Source: Candidatus Latescibacterota bacterium (GTDB taxonomy: Bacteria > Latescibacterota > UBA2968 > UBA8231). Taken from it: a stretch of 34,606 nt of DNA. The notes beneath the pieces were generated by a model, which made no database searches, had not been told where the DNA came from, and saw only the letters and a list, made by a program, of their open reading frames with translations. Location of the stretch: contig JACPJE010000193.1 of NCBI GenBank assembly GCA_016187725.1, positions 1 to 34,606 of the forward strand, read 5' to 3'. Both the position numbers and the translations under genes were made by a program. Shown piece after piece: positions 7,687 through 16,797 of the stretch. Within the stretch, counting starts at the first letter, position 1, and every line of letters begins with the position of its first letter.

Positions 7687-10121
7687 CCAAGAGCCTGCTC
7701 ATCCTCCTGCTCCTGGCCCTGCCCTGCGGGGCGGCCGACCCGCGCCCCAATATCTTGTTGATCACCGTGGACACCTTTCGCCCGGACCACCTCGGGTACT
7801 ACGGGTATCCCCATCCCACCAGCCCCCACCTGGACAGCCTGGCCAGCGAGGGGGTCTTCTTCAAGCAGGCCTTCACCAGCTCGGGCTGGACCTCGCCCGG
7901 CCTGATCTCCATCCTCAGTTCCCTCTACGCCCCCACCCACGGGGTGGACATCCGCAGCCAGGAACTCGACCCGGAGGTGACCACCCTGCCCGAGGCCTTC
8001 AGGGCCGCCGGGTACTCTGCCCCGGACATCTTCTTCCTCACCGACATCCCCAATTTCGGCAATCTGGGCTTTGAGCCGTACGCTGAGCGCAACCGCTATA
8101 TCCAAGACGGCGACCAGATCCTCTTCAGATGGCTCGCCGAAGAGGCCCCCCGCCATCAGCCCTTCTTCCTCTACTACCACTACCGCGAATTGCACCTGCC
8201 CTACGATCCCAAGCCGGTCTATGAGTCGATGTTTCTTCCCCCCGAGTACGGACCCGGCTTTTCCCTGGCCGGCCTCTACAGAAAATTCCTGGCCGGGGAG
8301 AAGATCGCCGCGGTCAAAAAGAACGTGATGCTGGTGCGCGGCGACGCCGATTTCGGGTCCGGGGACAAATCTTGGATAGAGGCCCTGTACGACGCCCAGA
8401 TCCGCCAGCTCGACGAGGAATTCTTCGCCCCGCTGCGGCAGACCCTCAGGGAACTGGGCCTGGACCGCAACACCCTGGTGGTGGTCTCGGCCGACCACGG
8501 CGAGGAACTGTTGGATCACGACCTGGTCGGCCACGTCTCCACCTTCAAGGAGGGCCGGCTCTTCGACGAGGTGATCCGCATCCCCCTCATCTTCTGGTAC
8601 CCCGGGGTTCTGCCCCCGGGCCGGGTGGTGGTGGAGCCGGTCCAGTGCATCGACCTCATGCCCACCCTGCTGGAGCTGATCGGCCAACCCACCCCCCTCG
8701 GGGCCCAGGGCGCTTCGCTGGTCCCCCTGCTCAAAGACCAGCCCGGCTGGATGGAACGGCCCATCTACTGCGAGTCCTCGGCCGGCGGGTACACCGCCGA
8801 CGACGAGCAGTACCGCCAGCGGGTGGCGGCGGTGCGCACCCAACGCTGGAAACTGGTGCGGCACACTCCCGGCGGCGCAACCTCCCTCTACGACCTGGCG
8901 GCTGACCCACAGGAGACCGAAGACGTGCTGGACGACCACCCCCAGGTGGCCGACAGCCTGCGCACCCTGCTCAACCAATGGCTGCTCTACACCCAGAAGC
9001 GCCCCTACCACCGCGCTGCGGCCCCGCCACCAGCCACCGCCTCCGCTGGCCTGCCGCGCATCCTCTTCCCCGCCGACGGGGACACCCTCAGCTACCAGGG
9101 CGAGGGCTATTCCATCCAGTTGCGCTGGACCGGAGACCCCCAGGTGGACTACGCGATCGAGTATCAGGTGGGCGAAGGCTCCTATCACCTGGAAGGGGAG
9201 ATCACCGAGACCGGCACCGCCCCCAGTTACGGGCCCTTCCAGGAGACCTTCTGGAACTCCCTGTGCCTCTACAACCCCTGGCGCTTCAGGGTCTACCCGC
9301 AGGGCCGGCCCGCACAGGCCAGTGAGTGGACCACCTTCCATCTGGGTTCCACCCACCCCGAGGCCAGCCTCTCGCTGGCTGGCTGGCTCTGGCTGGGATG
9401 GCACGGGTTGCAGGACGGGCTGGAACAGGCGGTGCTGCTGGCCAGGGGCCTGGGCCTGGGCCTGGTGGATCTCTACCTGTGGGCTGGACAGCTTCCCCCT
9501 GCGGAATTGAGCGCCTACGCCCTGCTGGGCGCCATTATCGCTGCCCTGGCCTGGCCCCGCATCCTCCGGCTGGGGGTGGAGCGCAGCCGCGCCTGGGGCC
9601 TGGCTCTGCTCTACATCGCCTTTGTCTACAGCACCATCCCCCTCATGCCCCAGGTGTGGAAAACCCTCATCGAATACACCGAGGGGGCTGTCCGCTACCT
9701 GGGCATCGGGGGGGTGGTGGGGCTGGGGATCTTCCTGCTGCTCAAGGTGCGGCCCAGACGCCGGCAGACCTATGCCGCCCTGCTGGCCATCGGCCTGGTC
9801 TACGCGTATCTGTTACACCGCTTTGCCCGTTTTCCCGCCGAGCGGCTCCACCTGGTGGAATACGGCCTGGTCAGCTATTTCCTCCTCCGGGCTCTTTCCC
9901 TCGACCTGCCCCCGCCCAGGGCCTATATTGTGGCCCTGCTCCTCACCTCCCTGGTGGGCACTGGCGACGAACTCATCCAGTGGGTCTCCCCGGAGCGGGT
10001 CTTTGAAGTGAAGGACGTGCAGTTGAATATCGTCTCCGGCGGGTTGGGGCTGCTGGTGGTGCGCCTGGCCCTGCGCGGGGGCGACAGCCACAGCGAAGAT
10101 GAATCCAGCCGATCAGGATAG
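7683..10121 (+). CDS. Sulfatase-fold phosphatase/transferase fused to a VanZ-like membrane domain
   Basis: The protein has 812 aa from a TTG at 7683 overlapping the previous stop (TTGA), with a signal peptide TKSLLILLLLALPCGAADP. Residues about 22-430 form an alkaline-phosphatase/sulfatase fold: NILLITVDTFRPDHLGYYG (metal Asp30), GWTSPGLISILSSLYAPTHG and VVVSADHGEEL (about 267-277). The sulfatase C/S-X-P-X-R signature is absent. Its aligned nucleophile position is Thr70 (TSPGL), as in LtaS-like phosphotransferases, so phosphate/phospholipid chemistry is more likely than sulfate removal. A beta-rich Ig-like region (about 455-555) follows, then about six membrane helices ending in the VanZ pattern HLVEYG ... 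GTGDELIQW ... KDVQLNIVSGGLG. It may place or remove a phosphate-linked substituent on the glycan; inference. Confidence 0.8.
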   Translation: MTKSLLILLLLALPCGAADPRPNILLITVDTFRPDHLGYYGYPHPTSPHLDSLASEGVFFKQAFTSSGWTSPGLISILSSLYAPTHGVDIRSQELDPEVTTLPEAFRAAGYSAPDIFFLTDIPNFGNLGFEPYAERNRYIQDGDQILFRWLAEEAPRHQPFFLYYHYRELHLPYDPKPVYESMFLPPEYGPGFSLAGLYRKFLAGEKIAAVKKNVMLVRGDADFGSGDKSWIEALYDAQIRQLDEEFFAPLRQTLRELGLDRNTLVVVSADHGEELLDHDLVGHVSTFKEGRLFDEVIRIPLIFWYPGVLPPGRVVVEPVQCIDLMPTLLELIGQPTPLGAQGASLVPLLKDQPGWMERPIYCESSAGGYTADDEQYRQRVAAVRTQRWKLVRHTPGGATSLYDLAADPQETEDVLDDHPQVADSLRTLLNQWLLYTQKRPYHRAAAPPPATASAGLPRILFPADGDTLSYQGEGYSIQLRWTGDPQVDYAIEYQVGEGSYHLEGEITETGTAPSYGPFQETFWNSLCLYNPWRFRVYPQGRPAQASEWTTFHLGSTHPEASLSLAGWLWLGWHGLQDGLEQAVLLARGLGLGLVDLYLWAGQLPPAELSAYALLGAIIAALAWPRILRLGVERSRAWGLALLYIAFVYSTIPLMPQVWKTLIEYTEGAVRYLGIGGVVGLGIFLLLKVRPRRRQTYAALLAIGLVYAYLLHRFARFPAERLHLVEYGLVSYFLLRALSLDLPPPRAYIVALLLTSLVGTGDELIQWVSPERVFEVKDVQLNIVSGGLGLLVVRLALRGGDSHSEDESSRSG

Positions 10122-12393
10122 GCGCGGGCGCTTGCGGGGCTACCTCCAGGCTGCGCGGCAGGCCTTGAGCACCGGCGGGGGGCGGGGCGAAGCCCTGGGC
10201 TATCTGTGCGAAGCCCTGCTGGAAGCCGGGGTGCCGGCCCTCATCGTCCTGATCGCCTTTTTCTACTCCCCCCAGCTCTCCGACTACCGCATCGGCAAGG
10301 TGGCTGCCCTGCACCTGATGGCCGGCCTGCTGGGGGGGCTGTGGCTGGTGCGGGCCGGGATCCAGGGGCGGCTCCTGCTGGAACGCCTCCCCCTCTACCG
10401 GCCCCTCCTGGCCTACCTGGGGCTGGCGCTCCTCTCCCTGGCTCTGGCCTTCAACCGGGCGCAGGGGGCCGAAGCGCTCCTCACCCAGGTATGGCTGCTG
10501 CTGCTCTGCCTGCTGGCCATGCACCATTTCCGCGATCCGGCGGCCGCCTACAGCGCCCTGTGGACCGCGGCCCTGAGCGGCCTGGTGGTGGCCCTGCTGG
10601 GCCTGCTCCAGCACAACGGCATTCACCTGCTGCCCTCCATCTACGGCGACCTGCCGGTCTCCACCCTGGGCAACCCCAATTTCGTCGCCCACTATCTGGA
10701 ACTGCTCATCCCCCTGATCCTGGCCCTGCTGGCCGTGCGCCGCCGCCTATGGGAACAGGCCCTGCTGTGGACGGCCCTGCTGCTCACCGCAGCGCACCTG
10801 GTGGTCGCCGCCAGCCGCGCCGGCTGGCTGGCCCTGGCTGCGGGCCTGTGCTTCTGGTTCTGGCCCCACCTGGTCCCCACCAGCCGCAGGTCAAATCAGC
10901 TCCTGGTCGCCACCCTGGTCGCCCTCCTGCTCAGCGCCCCGCTGGGCCTGGTGCTGGACAGCATTCCCAGCGGCGGCGGACAGACCCTCTACCGCAGCCT
11001 CTCCCAGCTCACCCAGAGCACCTGGGAGCGGGCCCAGAGCGGCTTCGATCCAGAAAACTTCTCGGTGGCCCAGCGCCTGATCATCTGGGGAGATGCTCTG
11101 GCCCTGGTCAGTACCCACCCCCTGCTCGGGGTGGGGCCGGGCAACTTCGAACTCTTCCTGCCCGCCCACCGCTCCGCCGAACGGCACCAGGCCTGGAAAC
11201 AACTGATGGGCGAGCGCCCCAACGTGGCGTACGAAGCCGAAAACGAGTACCTCGAATTCGCCGCCGAGGGCGGCCTGCCCGGCTTGGCCGCCATGCTCTG
11301 GCTGCTGGGCACCATGATCTGGAGCGGCTGGCGCTGCCTGCGCCTGCAGGACCGGCCCGAGATCCGCGTTCTCACCCGGGGCTGCCTGGCCGGCCTCATC
11401 GCCACCCTGGTGCACTCCGCCTTCAGCTTCAATCTGCAAGATCCGGCTTCGGCCACCCTCTTCTGGTTGCTGGGCGGCCTGGTCGTGGCCCTCAACCGCG
11501 GCGCAAGCCAGGGGCGGACCCTCGATCTGGCAAGTGCCGGCCGGCGCGCCGCGGCCCTGGGCGCCGGCGCCCTGCTGGTCCTGGCCGGGGGGTGCGGGGG
11601 TTTGTGCATCGCCGCCGGGGATCATTATTATTTTAGAGGCCGCCAGCACCAGGCCGAAGGCCAGCCCAACCGGGCCACCCTCGACTATGTCCGGGCCATC
11701 GGCTGGCGCGGCTGGGATTTCCGCTACTTCCACAGCCTGGGCCTGGCCCATCTGGAGGGCAGGCGCTACGCCGAGGCCGAGGCCGCGCTCCGGCGCAGCC
11801 TGGAACTGCATCCCAACAACGCGCCGGCCCTGCGCCTGCTGGGCCAGGCCCTGTGGTGGCAGGAGAAGAATGCCGATCAGGCCGTGCCGGTGCTGCAGCG
11901 GGCCGTGGAACTGGACCCCCTCAACCCCCAGAGCCATCGGTGGTTGGCCCTGGCCTGCCAGCAGCGCCAGGACCACGCCGGCGCCATCGCCGCCTGGGAG
12001 GAGGCCCTCGCCCTGCAGCCGCAGGACGCCGAGGCCCTGATGAGGCTGGGGATCGAATACCAGGCAACCAGCCAGTTGCTCAAGGCCCTGGACCGGCTGG
12101 AGCAGGCAGCCCGCCTGCAGCCCCAAAACCCCACGATCCTGGGTAATCTGGGGGCGGTCTACCTGATGGAGGGTCGGCTGGAACAGGCCGAAACCTTGTT
12201 GAAGCAGGCCATATCCCTCGAACCGGCCCAGCTGAGCTGGCAGCGCAACCTGATTCTGGTCCTGGCCGGCCAGCGCCGCATCCAGGAAGCCCTGCAGGCC
12301 GCCGAGCCCCTGCTCCAGGCCAATCCCCGGGACGAGCAATTGCAGCGCCTGGTCCAGAACCTGCGCCAGCGCCGCCAGAAGGAAGGACCATGA
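10099..12393 (+). CDS. O-antigen ligase/polymerase-like membrane protein with C-terminal TPR repeats
   Basis: The protein has 764 aa. The ATG lies 23 nt inside the previous gene. Residues about 30-525 contain roughly a dozen hydrophobic helices with the Wzy_C/WaaL signature: ASRAGWLALAAGL in the middle and, after the large periplasmic loop (GVGPGNFELFLPAHR ... AENEYLEFAAEGGLPGL, near 370-400), the ligase-type ending. From about residue 540 come five to six tetratricopeptide repeats such as FHSLGLAHLEGRRYAEAEAA, RWLALACQQRQDHAGAIAAW and LGNLGAVYLMEGRLEQAETL. Family members polymerise lipid-linked repeat units or transfer them to an acceptor in the periplasm; the TPR tail probably recruits partners. 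The last four bases overlap the next gene (ATGA). Confidence 0.87.
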   Translation: MNPADQDRRGRLRGYLQAARQALSTGGGRGEALGYLCEALLEAGVPALIVLIAFFYSPQLSDYRIGKVAALHLMAGLLGGLWLVRAGIQGRLLLERLPLYRPLLAYLGLALLSLALAFNRAQGAEALLTQVWLLLLCLLAMHHFRDPAAAYSALWTAALSGLVVALLGLLQHNGIHLLPSIYGDLPVSTLGNPNFVAHYLELLIPLILALLAVRRRLWEQALLWTALLLTAAHLVVAASRAGWLALAAGLCFWFWPHLVPTSRRSNQLLVATLVALLLSAPLGLVLDSIPSGGGQTLYRSLSQLTQSTWERAQSGFDPENFSVAQRLIIWGDALALVSTHPLLGVGPGNFELFLPAHRSAERHQAWKQLMGERPNVAYEAENEYLEFAAEGGLPGLAAMLWLLGTMIWSGWRCLRLQDRPEIRVLTRGCLAGLIATLVHSAFSFNLQDPASATLFWLLGGLVVALNRGASQGRTLDLASAGRRAAALGAGALLVLAGGCGGLCIAAGDHYYFRGRQHQAEGQPNRATLDYVRAIGWRGWDFRYFHSLGLAHLEGRRYAEAEAALRRSLELHPNNAPALRLLGQALWWQEKNADQAVPVLQRAVELDPLNPQSHRWLALACQQRQDHAGAIAAWEEALALQPQDAEALMRLGIEYQATSQLLKALDRLEQAARLQPQNPTILGNLGAVYLMEGRLEQAETLLKQAISLEPAQLSWQRNLILVLAGQRRIQEALQAAEPLLQANPRDEQLQRLVQNLRQRRQKEGP

Positions 12394-13361
12394 ACCCAGC
12401 CAGCCCACCGCCCCTGGGCCTATCGGTCGTCATCCCGGTGTACAACGAGGAGGAGAGCCTGCCGCCGCTGTGCGAAAAGCTCGGCATTGTGCTGGACCGC
12501 CTGCCCTTTGCCTCGGAAGTGATCTTTGTCGACGACGGCAGCACCGACCACTCCTTTGCGGTCATCCAGTCCCTGCACCAGCGCGATCCCCGCATTCGCG
12601 CCGTGGGTTTCAGGCGCAACTACCGCAAGGCCGCAGCCCTGGCAGCCGGCTTCAGGGAGGCGCAGGGCGAGTTCATCCTCACCATGGACGCCGACCTGCA
12701 GGACGACCCCGAAGAGATCCCCAGGCTGCTGGAAGCCCTCGATGCGGGTCTGGACCTGGTCTCCGGGTGGAAGAAGAAGCGCCGCGACCCGCTCAACAAG
12801 ACCCTGCCCTCGCGCTTCTTCAACCTGGTCACCTCCCTGGTCTCGGGCATCCGCCTCCACGATTTCAACTGCGGGCTCAAGCTCTACCGCCGCGAAGTGG
12901 CCGAGGACTGCCTGCCCTATCTGTACGGCGAGTTGTACCGCTTTCTGCCGGCCATGGCCCACTGGGCCGGGTACCGGGTGGGGGAACTGCCGGTGCAGCA
13001 CCACCCCCGCTGCTTCGGCAAGTCCAAGTTCGGGGCCAAACGCCTGCTCAACGGCTTCCTGGATCTCTTGACCATCACCTTCGTGGTCCGCTTCATGACC
13101 ATGCCCATGCACATCTTCGGCAGCCTGGGGCTGGTCGCTGCCCTGGCCGGGGGGGGCATCTGCACCTATATCGCCTACCTGCGCTTCGTTTACGGCAATA
13201 TCCAGAACCACCACCCTCTCCTGATGCTGGGGATGCTGCTGGTGATCGTCGGCATCCAGCTCTTCTCCACCGGCCTGCTGGGCGACATGCTGGCCAGCCT
13301 GCACCAGCGCCAGAGCCGGACGGTGCGCCTGAGCCGGCGGGTGGGCGATCCGCCGGCCTGA
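12390..13361 (+). CDS. Polyprenyl-phosphate glycosyltransferase (GtrB/ArnC/DPM1-like GT2)
   Basis: The protein has 323 aa, ATG overlapping the previous stop (ATGA). The GT2 domain has LSVVIPVYNEEESLPPL, VIFVDDGSTDHS (about 46-57), RRNYRKAAALAAGF and the catalytic MDADLQDDPEEI (about 98-109), the hallmark of dolichol/undecaprenyl-phosphate sugar synthases. Two C-terminal helices (about 238-262 and 274-296) anchor it, as in ArnC/GtrB. It makes undecaprenyl-phosphate-sugar used to decorate glycans in the periplasm. Its last 29 codons lie inside a 90-bp sequence repeated at 29983-30072, so the 3' end marks the left border of the inserted island. DUF499 ends convergently only 9 bp away. Confidence 0.92.
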   Translation: MNPASPPPLGLSVVIPVYNEEESLPPLCEKLGIVLDRLPFASEVIFVDDGSTDHSFAVIQSLHQRDPRIRAVGFRRNYRKAAALAAGFREAQGEFILTMDADLQDDPEEIPRLLEALDAGLDLVSGWKKKRRDPLNKTLPSRFFNLVTSLVSGIRLHDFNCGLKLYRREVAEDCLPYLYGELYRFLPAMAHWAGYRVGELPVQHHPRCFGKSKFGAKRLLNGFLDLLTITFVVRFMTMPMHIFGSLGLVAALAGGGICTYIAYLRFVYGNIQNHHPLLMLGMLLVIVGIQLFSTGLLGDMLASLHQRQSRTVRLSRRVGDPPA

Positions 13362-13363
13362 AC
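13274..13363 (+). repeat. Left 90-bp direct repeat bordering the island (att-like)
   Basis: These 90 bases are identical to 29983-30072 in the same orientation. They cover the last 88 nt of the glycosyltransferase gene, stop included, plus AC. Flanking bases diverge immediately (G versus A before; G versus C after). Everything between the copies is minus-strand accessory DNA, so the pair behaves like attL/attR of an element in a gene 3' end. Compared base by base by eye. Confidence 0.9.
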
Positions 13364-13370
13364 GCTCTTT

Positions 13371-16300
13371 TCAGCTCAACTGTAGCCCCTCGTTGACTTC
13401 CTTGAGCAAGCGGTTGACTTCTTTGATCAACTCCGCCGGCGGCGAAGTGGTCCCATCGCCCACCTCGATGCGGAGATGGAAGCGGATGGGGATATTCGCT
13501 TTGGCCTTGATCTTCACCAACGCAGGCACCACGTCGCCGAACTCCTGAATCTGGCTTGCCGCCAATTCGGTTTCTGCAATGCGGAGCTTGGAGGCATACT
13601 CTCTCGCCTTTTCCTCTTTCTGCTCAGAGCCTCCATACTTCGTTCCCTTGGCAACTCTGAAGCGGGCAAACTGCGCAGAGGGGAATTCACATGGCCATGC
13701 CTGAGAATCCTCGGTCAACTCCAAAAAGCGCGCCTGAAGCGCCCCGGAGATAACCTCGCGGATGGTTTTCCAAGGTAGGGTTTTTCCCACCTGCATGGAG
13801 AGATTGGTGGCGATGGCAAGCCCTGACGCTGCGCCATCCTGCCAGGCGGTAGCGAGGTTCCCGGGCAGGATGCCGGCCGGCAGCATGGCTGCCGGCGGGG
13901 CACACAGTTTCGCCTGAGGGCTCAAGATACCAGGCGGGACCGGTTCTCCAAGGAGACTTGCAGGACCGGAAAGCAACCACAAGGTCCCACTTTCAACCGC
14001 CGCGCTGACTGCTTTTTCCACGACTTCCGGCCCGGCCTTTGGGATCTGCATGGGCTCCTGATACCCGTCGCGCTCGACCTGTACCACGGTTGCACCACTG
14101 AAGTACTTGGTGGCTGTCTCGACCGTGATCTCCTCTGCAGACCACAAGCCAGGCAGCTTCCCAGGGGCTAACAACGCCGGGGAGATCTCGTTCAACTCGG
14201 CTCCTTCAGGAAGGACCAGCTCAAGCGCCGAATCGCTGAGTGCGTTGTCGTCGGGACGCGCCTTCCACCAGGTGCGAAACGTCCCATCGGGACGGGTCAG
14301 GCGCAGGAGGAAGGTACCCCTATCACACCCTTCCACCAGGGTATCCGTGATCGCACTCGCCTTCAGCATCTTGGGCAACCGAGGGATCTGCGCAAAAGCC
14401 CCGGATAGGTCTTTGACACGGCGCGCAACTTCTCCCGGCCGCCAGAAGTTGTAAGGGCTGTCCGGCAGCAAGGCTTCTGCGGTGACGGCCGTGTCCTGGG
14501 CTCGTGAGCGTTTGTCGTTCTTAATGGTATTGAAGTGGGCCTCTTCGCTGACCGTGATCTTGAATGCCTGAATCTCATCCTTGTCGGAAACGGTCACCAC
14601 AATGCAGTAGGCTTGGCGGACCGCCTCCGGTATTCGCTTCTTTGCCTTGTCGATGTTGATTGCCAAGGTCTGCGCTCTTGCTGGATCTACGTTGCCGTCC
14701 TGCTGCTGCTTTTTGATCTCCTCCCGCACCATCTCCCAACCCAGATAATCGCGCACTCGCGCCATCGCCAGCTCAAGACCATCCCTTGAGGGCGTCAGCA
14801 ACAAGACCGAATTGCGGTATACCCGTGGTTTGCCTGATCCGGTGGTCTCCTCGATGAACCGCTTTGCTTCGGAGCTGGGCTTCCCCGATTCCGACGCCGC
14901 ACCGGCCCCCAGGACCGCGTAGTGGAACCCGCCATCGTCCTCGATGTCCTTGGGTTTGGCCGGGAGGGTATGGACGTGGACTCCGGCGGCCGACGCATTA
15001 GCGCTAAGGCTCTTTTCCTTACTGATATCGTCTGCCAATCGGGCGCGGACGATATCCTCAGCCACGTTCCTGGCAGCCACTGCGTGCATCTGGTTCAGAT
15101 TGGGCCGGTTGCCCAAACGCCAGGTATCGGGCAACTGGCCGTCCGCCACCGTGGTATAGAGATCATCCAACCACCAACTTGCCTGAGCCCACCGCGCCAG
15201 GCCCTTCTCCAATTCGATCTTGTCTGGACGGGTAACCCCCAGGAGCAACACCAAGTCTCTGGTCCTGGCGCTCTGACCAATGGGCTGGGAGTGCAGGAAG
15301 GTGGCGAGTACCGCTTGCTCGACCTCACGGAGATTGAGGCCGACTGATTCTCCTTGGATCTGCCTAGCCCGACCTAACTCGCCTTCTAACAGCGGCCCCC
15401 AATTGGCGCCTTGATCTCCCTGATTCTGGCCATTTGCCGGCACCACCAACTCGCGCATAGCCTGGGAAAGCCCCGGTTTGTCAGGGGCGTTGAGGAATAT
15501 CTGCACCCCGATGAGCGGCGAGGTGTCCCACTTTTCTGCCTCGCGCAGAGCCAGGGCAAAGGTCCGCAGAACCCCTCGCGTTTTCTGGAAGTTGGGCAGC
15601 TCTGTCCACTTTTCGTAAAGCACCTCAGTGAGGTCCGGATGAAATGGATAGTTTTGCAGAAACCGGCTTTCGGACTCGGCCCCCTGGCGCTTGGTCTGCT
15701 CATCCAACTCCTGGATACCCTTCAAAGCGGAGATTACCTGCGGGCGAAAGTCCCCTTTCAGCGATTGGGCCGTAAAGAACCGACGCCGCAGTACCTCGGC
15801 GACGTCCTGTTTCTCGACCGGCTGAATCATCTCTTCTTGCTGCCGGCTGAATACCTCTCGGCATCGATTCAGGATTCTCCTGCCGGTATCGTCTAGTTTC
15901 GCAGGATCGGTGGCGAGCAGGGATGCGGTGATACAGCAGCGATTCACCTTGACCGCCGCCTGGGTGAGGTACTGGAAGAAGTTTACCAGGCTGTCTTCAA
16001 AACCCCGGTCGAGGCGGACCTTCTCGCGGGCGAACATCAACAGCTCATCGATAAGGACCAGGGTGCCCAAACCGTCCTTGGCCGGCAGTCTGAGCAGATC
16101 GGCGAGCAGGTTCTCGGCAGGCGCCGAATCGCGTTCCTCGGCCTTGTTGTCGGCGTGCAACAGCTTCAGCCCCTCGTCCCCGGCGAGTTGATACGCCAAC
16201 ACGCTCCAGGGCTGCTTGAGCAGGCGCACCTCGCCTGTAGGCGACGAGATCTCCATCCCCTTTTCCACGTCCAACTTGTCGAAGCACAGAGCTGCCACCC

Positions 16301-16688
16301 GGCATTGGGAAGGCTTTTCCCCGATTTCTTGGACGAACTCTGATACTGCTAGGAGATCCGGGAGTTTATCTGGGGCATGCACCAGATGGCGGAGGGTGAT
16401 CAGGGTGTGGGTCTTGCCGCCGCCATAGGTCAGTTCCAACTGGCGGACGGCCTTGTCGTTCTTGCCGGCCAGGCGCAGCACCACGTCCCGCACCAACTGG
16501 CGCAGGTTGTAGGTGGGAAAGGTGAGGGCGAAAAACTCCTGTGGATTCTCGTAGATGGGCTGCTCCCCTCGCTGCATCACCACTTCGTAAAGGTCCGCGG
16601 CAAAAAGGTGGAGGGGCAGGTCGCCGGAGCGCAGATCCTCGCGGAGTTTGATCGCCTCGTGCCAGGGTTTCCACTGGGGTTTTTCCAT
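13371..16688 (-). CDS. DUF499 AAA+-type ATPase of a predicted defence system
   Basis: The protein has 1105 aa, apparently full length. Near the N-terminus the Walker A is LELTYGGGKTHTLI (GGGKTHT at 89-95) and the Walker B is TLVLIDELLMFA (about 209-220), followed by sensor-like CCITASLLATDPAK. This is the DUF499/COG1483-type ATPase. In defence islands this family often travels with a DUF1156 methyltransferase and an SNF2 helicase, both present here; I rely on memory for that association. The remainder is alpha-rich with no recognisable nuclease. It is the last gene of the island operon, ends 9 bp from the convergent glycosyltransferase stop, and its ATG is 4 nt after the ancestral stop of the DprA-like gene. 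No terminator fits in the gap. Confidence 0.87.
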   Translation of the reverse strand: MEKPQWKPWHEAIKLREDLRSGDLPLHLFAADLYEVVMQRGEQPIYENPQEFFALTFPTYNLRQLVRDVVLRLAGKNDKAVRQLELTYGGGKTHTLITLRHLVHAPDKLPDLLAVSEFVQEIGEKPSQCRVAALCFDKLDVEKGMEISSPTGEVRLLKQPWSVLAYQLAGDEGLKLLHADNKAEERDSAPAENLLADLLRLPAKDGLGTLVLIDELLMFAREKVRLDRGFEDSLVNFFQYLTQAAVKVNRCCITASLLATDPAKLDDTGRRILNRCREVFSRQQEEMIQPVEKQDVAEVLRRRFFTAQSLKGDFRPQVISALKGIQELDEQTKRQGAESESRFLQNYPFHPDLTEVLYEKWTELPNFQKTRGVLRTFALALREAEKWDTSPLIGVQIFLNAPDKPGLSQAMRELVVPANGQNQGDQGANWGPLLEGELGRARQIQGESVGLNLREVEQAVLATFLHSQPIGQSARTRDLVLLLGVTRPDKIELEKGLARWAQASWWLDDLYTTVADGQLPDTWRLGNRPNLNQMHAVAARNVAEDIVRARLADDISKEKSLSANASAAGVHVHTLPAKPKDIEDDGGFHYAVLGAGAASESGKPSSEAKRFIEETTGSGKPRVYRNSVLLLTPSRDGLELAMARVRDYLGWEMVREEIKKQQQDGNVDPARAQTLAINIDKAKKRIPEAVRQAYCIVVTVSDKDEIQAFKITVSEEAHFNTIKNDKRSRAQDTAVTAEALLPDSPYNFWRPGEVARRVKDLSGAFAQIPRLPKMLKASAITDTLVEGCDRGTFLLRLTRPDGTFRTWWKARPDDNALSDSALELVLPEGAELNEISPALLAPGKLPGLWSAEEITVETATKYFSGATVVQVERDGYQEPMQIPKAGPEVVEKAVSAAVESGTLWLLSGPASLLGEPVPPGILSPQAKLCAPPAAMLPAGILPGNLATAWQDGAASGLAIATNLSMQVGKTLPWKTIREVISGALQARFLELTEDSQAWPCEFPSAQFARFRVAKGTKYGGSEQKEEKAREYASKLRIAETELAASQIQEFGDVVPALVKIKAKANIPIRFHLRIEVGDGTTSPPAELIKEVNRLLKEVNEGLQLS

Positions 16689-16692
16689 GCCT

Positions 16693-16797
16693 TCACCCTA
16701 TCCGGTAGAGTAGGCCCGTGCTTTCAGATGCGATACTGACAAACCGCACAGGCCGGGCGATCTTTTTGACCACCCCGACGTCGATAGCTCTCTTGAG
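16693..16797 (-). pseudogene. In-frame 3' remainder of the DprA-like gene behind a nonsense codon
   Basis: This 105-nt stretch continues the DprA frame with no further stop until TGA 16695-16693. It encodes a basic helix-turn-helix-like segment (LKRAIDVGVVKKIARPVRFV). It fills what would otherwise be an unusual gap in a tightly packed operon. That supports a recent point mutation rather than a natural C-terminus. Confidence 0.6.

Noticed and set aside
13274..13363. tRNA-type att site
   Set aside because: The repeated 90 bp is the end of a glycosyltransferase coding region, with no cloverleaf; no tRNA gene was recognised anywhere in the window.
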